Of a DNA stretch of 55,131 bases, positions 51,169 to 55,131 are shown piece by piece. The position numbers were made by a program, and so were the translations under genes. Each line of letters starts with the position of its first letter. The stretch's first letter is position 1. The DNA is taken from assembly GCF_947489755.1 (NCBI RefSeq), contig NZ_CANLFB010000027.1, positions 1 through 55,131 on the forward strand, in the 5' to 3' direction. The notes below the pieces were generated by a model. It saw nothing but the letters and a program-made list of their open reading frames with translations, was not told the origin of the DNA and searched no databases. This DNA is from an uncultured Psychromonas sp. (lineage in GTDB: Bacteria; Pseudomonadota; Gammaproteobacteria; Enterobacterales; Psychromonadaceae).

Positions 51169-51754
51169 GAATACTTTTAATACCTTGTTAGTGACTACAT
51201 ATTGCATTGCGATACAGGTTGATCGTCGCTTGATTACCACTTTATCGCAGCTAACTTAATCGCCATTTTCTGCGCGTTTTAAGTAACTTTAATGCTTATT
51301 TTTGATGTCTGGTTTTAATACGCGTAATTTGCGTATCCTAATTGCCGTGCATTCTAGCTAATTTCTGTTTTAATCTCCATCTTTAAACGCCTATCGTCGT
51401 AATGCTTTAGCAGTTAACTTCACGTTATATTTTTTCCCAGAATAAAAAGTAAATATTTACCCTTAAAAACATATTGAGGACAAAAAACAAGCGCCAAATG
51501 GTCACATTTCACTCACAAACAGCGAGGCTTCCCTCACATTTTTAACTTTTCTTCAATAAGATCAAAGATGATCAAGCAATCTATTAACGCTAATTAGTTT
51601 TTTTGACATACAATAGACATTGCTTTTCATGGATTGATAATGGCAGGGATTATGCCACCATTCTCAAAAAAGCATTATGAGCTATTTTCGATATATCGAA
51701 TCTACGCTTACGTTTCTAGTTCTTTTCTTTTATTATTTTTGAGGTTATTAAATT
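51169..51754. other. Divergent promoter region of lepA and the RRM gene
   Basis: A 586-bp gap without a convincing gene. A rightward ORF from 51634 runs into the RRM gene out of frame and is a shadow. It probably contains the long 5' leader of the RRM gene; no clear operator was found. Confidence 0.55.
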
Positions 51755-52219
51755 ATGAAGTCAAACACTCCAGTGTTGCTTTCTGTTGCAGTTGCCGTTA
51801 TTGGTGCAGCTGCCATCACCCTACTTTCAATCAGTGTAAATGGCGCAATATTATTCGCCGCTGGTGCAGTGATAGTAGGTTTTCTGATTCAACTTGCAAA
51901 TACAAGCAAAAGTACTGCAACAACAGCAACTGCGCCTGAAGCGGATTTTGCAACGACAACACTATATGTTGGTAACTTACCTTATCGCGCAAACGAAATG
52001 GCTATTCGCACATTATTTGCAGAACAGGGAAAAGTTATTTCAGTCCGTTTAATGAAAGACAAACATACGGGCAAACGTCGTGGTTTTGGTTTTGTTGAAA
52101 TGCCAGAAAGCGATGCGGCAAAGGCAATTGAAGCATTAAATGAAAAAGAGTTCCAAGAGCGCTCATTAAAAGTACGTGAAGCAAACGAACGCACGCCACG
52201 TGAAGAAGTAGCTGAATAA
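51755..52219 (+). CDS. Membrane-anchored RRM RNA-binding protein
   Basis: A 154-residue protein with two hydrophobic helices at about 7-25 and 29-48, a Thr/Ala linker (50-66), then a single RNA recognition motif. RNP2 is LYVGNL (70-75) and RNP1 is RRGFGFVEM (about 108-116), including the aromatic residues that stack RNA bases. It ends in an acidic/basic tail. Soluble RRM proteins exist in cyanobacteria and others; here the domain is tethered to the membrane, facing the cytoplasm if both ends are inside. Role unknown. GAGG precedes the ATG and a strong terminator follows. Confidence 0.9.
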   Translation: MKSNTPVLLSVAVAVIGAAAITLLSISVNGAILFAAGAVIVGFLIQLANTSKSTATTATAPEADFATTTLYVGNLPYRANEMAIRTLFAEQGKVISVRLMKDKHTGKRRGFGFVEMPESDAAKAIEALNEKEFQERSLKVREANERTPREEVAE

Positions 52220-52235
52220 ATTTTTTAGCTAGCGT

Positions 52236-52274
52236 AAAAAGGCCCGAGCGCAGTAATTGTTCTCGGGCCTTTTT
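52236..52274 (+). terminator. Terminator of the RRM gene
   Basis: A 13-bp perfect stem AAAAAGGCCCGAG with CTCGGGCCTTTTT (13-nt loop) and a further T run. It is Rho-independent and may work both ways. Confidence 0.95.
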
Positions 52275-52457
52275 GTTTTTGGGATTGTTCATTATCGATC
52301 AGATGTTAATCTGTCCATCAAAACGAATTATCTATCAGTATAAGACTCACCTTTATTAAACAATATTTAATCATCCTCCCTGTTTTACTCTGCTCTCTTT
52401 ACTTATTGCCGTTTTATATTTAGTAATGAATTTGATGTCAGAAAGTTATTCCATTAA

Positions 52458-53336
52458 TTAGTTAGTGTGTTCTAGAAGCCAAGCCACCAATATTGGTAAT
52501 GATAAGTTGTTAGATGTTTTTGAACTTGCTAAATAATAACCTTTACCTGATTTCACCTGCAATGAATGCGGCATCATTAGCGCGCCAGAGGCAACATCTA
52601 ACGAAGCTAATACAAAGTCGCCAATACTAATACCAAACCCCTGCTTCGCGGCACCTACCGCAGCATCTAACGTTGCAAAGTGTTGGTTATGCGTTGACGT
52701 TAATGAAGGACTATCCGTCTGTGCTAACCATAAACACCAATCGCTTTGCTGTGGTGTGGAATGCAACCATGGCATATTTTTCATGTCTGTAATGCTGAGC
52801 AGAGCCTTTCCGTCAGGTAAAAGCGAGGGAGCGCATACTGGCGTTAATACTTCCTCAAATAATAGATCACTGGTTAAATTTTTATCTTTTATTTCAGTAC
52901 AATAGTAAATAGCCGCATCGAAAGATTCAGATGAGAAGTTAGTATCGTGTTTAATGGAAGAGGTCAGCTCGACCGTTATATCGGGATAAGCTTGTTGAAA
53001 GGCCATAATTTTAGGTAACAGCCAAGTAGTAATACAACTAGGCGCTTTTAATTTAATGATCGGTTTTATAGCAGAGACTTGCTCGACCGCACTTTTCATT
53101 TGCTGAAGCACTTGTTTTATTAAAGGTAAAAAATGCAATCCTTTTTCGGTGAGTGTTAGACCTCTCGCATGTCGATGAAATAAAGCGATACCAAGTTTTT
53201 TTTCTAAAGCAATAATTTGTCGACTTACGGCTCCTTGTGTCACGTTCAACACTTGCGCTGCAGAAGTAAATTTCAGTTGCTCAGCAGTGACAACAAATGC
53301 CTGTATTTCTTTAGTCGAAGGTAAACGATTATTCAT
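52458..53336 (-). CDS. LysR-family transcriptional regulator, GcvA-like
   Basis: A 292-residue regulator. The winged HTH spans about 6-65 (IQAFVVTAEQLKFTSAAQVLNVTQGAVSRQIIALEKKLG, then LFHRHARGLTLTEKG) and the periplasmic-binding-like effector domain about 90-290. The LFHR.ARGL.LTEKG pattern resembles GcvA-type regulators. It is divergent from hisC, with a 29-bp perfect inverted repeat in between, so control of hisC and the transporter is likely (inference). Confidence 0.93.
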   Translation of the reverse strand: MNNRLPSTKEIQAFVVTAEQLKFTSAAQVLNVTQGAVSRQIIALEKKLGIALFHRHARGLTLTEKGLHFLPLIKQVLQQMKSAVEQVSAIKPIIKLKAPSCITTWLLPKIMAFQQAYPDITVELTSSIKHDTNFSSESFDAAIYYCTEIKDKNLTSDLLFEEVLTPVCAPSLLPDGKALLSITDMKNMPWLHSTPQQSDWCLWLAQTDSPSLTSTHNQHFATLDAAVGAAKQGFGISIGDFVLASLDVASGALMMPHSLQVKSGKGYYLASSKTSNNLSLPILVAWLLEHTN

Positions 53337-53400
53337 TATTATCTCGTACTGGCTTATACAAATAGAACTAACAAGTAACCGATTATGCTGCTTCTACATA

Positions 53401-53429
53401 ACTTGCTATGACTTTTACTCATAGCAAGT
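53401..53429. promoter_or_regulatory. Inverted repeat between lysR and hisC, candidate operator
   Basis: ACTTGCTATGA, 7-base spacer, TCATAGCAAGT: a perfect 11-bp dyad, 64 bp upstream of the LysR start and 139 bp upstream of hisC. The size and dyad suit a LysR-type binding site. A shorter palindrome GAATAATTATTC lies at 53492-53503. Confidence 0.6.
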
Positions 53430-53568
53430 ATACCTATTTTTCGTTTCATCTTTCAATGAAGATTTGTTTAAATCGAACTAACAAAACAAATGAATAATTA
53501 TTCTAATTTAAAGCGTAAATATTCAATACTTTATAAAACTGTATTTTACTTAAATTGGAAGTTGGTTA

Positions 53569-54657
53569 ATGCAATCATTAGCATCAAAGTTAGTCCCTAA
53601 GGCAGTACAAAAACTTGTTCCTTATCAGTCCGCACGTCGTCTCGGTGGCAATGGCCATTTATGGTTAAATGCCAATGAGCTTGAATCTAGCGCTCAGTAC
53701 GGCGACTTAAGCCAAGGCAGTAATAGCCATTATAATCGCTACCCTGATTTTTTACCTCATGATACGGCACAAGCTTACCTCCACTATTGCGAGCAACAAT
53801 CGGGCAAACTAGATTGCGAAATAGTTGCTGTACGCGGTGCAGATGAGGCTATTGATTTATTAGTTCGTACTTTCTGTAGTCCGGGTGATGATCAGATTAT
53901 TATCTGTTCTCCTACTTATGGGATGTACGAGTTTTGTGCAGATTCGTTTTCTGTCAACACGTGTAAAGTCCCTCTTTTAGAAAACTTTCAGCTTGATGTA
54001 GTAAATATTAAAAAACAATTACCAACGAGCTCCTTATTATTTTTATGCTCGCCTAATAACCCAACGGGTAATGCGATTAATGAGGATGATATTGTTGACC
54101 TGTTAGAAGCCAGTAAAGATTCAACATTAGTGGTGATTGATGAAGCTTATATTGAATTTTCAACACATAGCAGTGCATTACATTTAATGCATAAATATCC
54201 GCATCTGATTGTTATACGCACTTTATCGAAAGCCTTTGGATTGGCCGCTATTCGTTGTGGGTTCTTATTGGCTGATACGTGTGTCATGTCTTATATAAAC
54301 CGCCTCATTGCACCTTACCCAATTGCGGATCCGACGGCAGAGATTGCGTTAAAAGTACTCTCTCAAAATGGACAGGACCTTATGCAGCAACAAACAAGTC
54401 AACTTATACAAGTACGTGAATGGTTTAAAGGACAGCTAATGTTATTAGATTCTGTACAGCATGTATTTGGTAGTGAAACTAATTTTGTTTTGATTCGATT
54501 TACTAATAATGTAAACAGTTATCAGTACCTCATTGAACAAGGTATTGTCACGCGAAATCAAATCCATGAACCTGCCTTAAGTAATTGTATTCGCATTACT
54601 ATTGGCTCTAAAGAAAGTATGCTTGAAACCTTAAACGCCCTAAAAAAATTAAATTAG
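53569..54657 (+). CDS. hisC: HisC-type histidinol-phosphate/aromatic aminotransferase
   Basis: A 362-residue fold-type I PLP aminotransferase. It has LNANELES (HisC N-terminal motif), RGADEAIDLLVR, CSPNNPTGN (164-168 region), Asp191 and Tyr194 in VIDEAYIEFS, Schiff-base Lys221 in RTLSKAFGLAAIRCG, and the C-terminal arginine of NCIRITIGS. Length fits HisC (about 355). It stands outside a his operon, beside a LysR gene and an amino-acid binding protein gene, so it could be a second, catabolic or broad aminotransferase rather than the biosynthetic one. GGAAG precedes the ATG. Confidence 0.9.
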   Translation: MQSLASKLVPKAVQKLVPYQSARRLGGNGHLWLNANELESSAQYGDLSQGSNSHYNRYPDFLPHDTAQAYLHYCEQQSGKLDCEIVAVRGADEAIDLLVRTFCSPGDDQIIICSPTYGMYEFCADSFSVNTCKVPLLENFQLDVVNIKKQLPTSSLLFLCSPNNPTGNAINEDDIVDLLEASKDSTLVVIDEAYIEFSTHSSALHLMHKYPHLIVIRTLSKAFGLAAIRCGFLLADTCVMSYINRLIAPYPIADPTAEIALKVLSQNGQDLMQQQTSQLIQVREWFKGQLMLLDSVQHVFGSETNFVLIRFTNNVNSYQYLIEQGIVTRNQIHEPALSNCIRITIGSKESMLETLNALKKLN

Positions 54658-54704
54658 TCATTTTCATTTATAACAATTAACAATATATCTAAAAGGAACT
54701 TACG

Positions 54705-55079
54705 ATGAAATCGTTAAAAATAGCAGTACTATTATCATCAACATTGCTGTCATTAATATTTATGACCCCATTACAAGCAGCAGAGTCAAAGACAGTTCGT
54801 TTATCTTCTGATTTTACTTACCCACCATTTAATTACAAAAATTCAGATGGCAAACCTGTCGGCTTTGATATAGAAATTGCAGATGCGTTATGTGCTCAAG
54901 CCGAATTAAAATGTGAATGGATAACACTCGCATGGGACGGTTTAATACCTGGATTATTGTCAAGAAAATCAGATGTGATCATGGCTTCTATGCGTATTAC
55001 AGAAGAACGTCAAAAACGTGTATTGTTTACAGATAAATACTACCAAACACCGGCTCATAGGTTGGACATTAAGAGGTAA
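54705..55079 (+). pseudogene. Amino-acid ABC transporter binding protein, truncated after the first lobe
   Basis: A 124-codon frame with a signal peptide (about 1-25, ending LQAAES) and the SBP_bac_3 start: TVRLSSDFTYPPFNYKNSDGKPVGFDIEIADALC, then CEWITLAWDGLIPGLLSRKSDVIMASMRITEERQKRVLFTDKYYQTPA. Intact members run about 250 residues. After YYQTPA (about 55061) the sequence changes to HRLDIKR and stops. Reading the next bases in the other frames does not restore the family, so this is an internal deletion or an insertion boundary rather than a simple frameshift. It follows hisC by 47 bp with a good AAGGAA site. Confidence 0.8.
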
Positions 55080-55083
55080 CCGC

Positions 55084-55131
55084 GTGCAAACCATATTGCA
55101 ATCTACCTCTTTTTTTATCTCTGTCTGGGTT
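55084..55131 (+). CDS. Possible start of a further gene, cut by the window end
   Basis: GTG with AGAGG 7 bases upstream opens a frame of 16 hydrophobic codons (VQTILQSTSFFISVWV) to the end of the window. It could be the N-terminus of a permease following the binding protein, or part of inserted DNA. Too short to identify. Confidence 0.25.
   Translation, partial: MQTILQSTSFFISVWV

Noticed and set aside
51169-51240. Extended N-terminus of LepA
   Set aside because: Family members begin at [16 protein letters not shown] sequence, so the extra 24 codons are upstream DNA.
51634-51939. 101-codon ORF overlapping the RRM gene start
   Set aside because: It is out of frame with the RRM gene, Ser/Cys-rich at the end from reading the membrane helices in another frame; a shadow.

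Overview
The window looks like a piece of chromosome from a cold-adapted or marine gammaproteobacterium, most like Psychromonas or a close relative. The evidence is low GC with A/T-rich intergenic DNA and a lepA-lepB-rnc-era-recO-pdxJ block. There is also a mazG-pyrG-eno ... ftsB-ispD-ispF-truD-surE ... nlpD-rpoS block, a large 180-kDa-type NAD-glutamate dehydrogenase, and a YhgN/FxsA/YqaA/DUF3545 gene set typical of that clade. The genus is an inference from gene order and memory of families; no search was run.

Left part (1-19.7 kb), accessory-rich: a tandem repeat array (100-1045); yhgN; an OmpR/EnvZ-type two-component pair beside two exported spondin-domain proteins; tcdA for tRNA ct6A37; a heptamer microsatellite and a second repeat array (7.2-8.5 kb); the 1601-residue NAD-glutamate dehydrogenase; a periplasmic alpha/beta hydrolase broken by one stop codon; glutathionylspermidine synthetase/amidase; a 55-residue membrane protein like superinfection-immunity proteins; a TSUP permease; and small hypotheticals.

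Middle (19.9-31.6 kb): two copies of a palindromic intergenic repeat lie next to a compact integrated element of about 4.3 kb. It carries a tyrosine integrase, a lipoprotein, a serine recombinase and a zinc-ribbon protein, and sits directly behind the 3' end of groL. Similar roughly 40-48 bp sequences at both edges are candidate attachment sites. groES-groL follow with a textbook sigma-32 promoter. Then come a small basic protein, fxsA, an HcaT-like MFS permease, a third repeat array and two type IV minor pseudopilin genes (PilW-like and FimT/GspH-like).

Right part (31.8-52.3 kb) is core genome: DUF3545; rpoS, nlpD, yqaA, surE, truD, ispF, ispD and ftsB, all leftward; a membrane protein; eno with a duplicated 3' end plus terminator; pyrG; mazG; a SufS/CsdA cysteine desulfurase; and pdxJ, recO, era, rnc, lepB, lepA. 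A membrane-anchored RRM RNA-binding protein diverges from lepA. The last 3 kb hold a LysR regulator divergent from a HisC-type aminotransferase, followed by an amino-acid ABC binding-protein gene that breaks off after its first lobe.

The most interesting items are the modular inverted-repeat family shared by four loci, the small two-recombinase element with edge repeats behind groL, the spondin pair linked to a two-component system, the prepilin with a leader of about 72 residues, and the membrane-tethered RRM protein. No tRNA, rRNA or CRISPR array was found.
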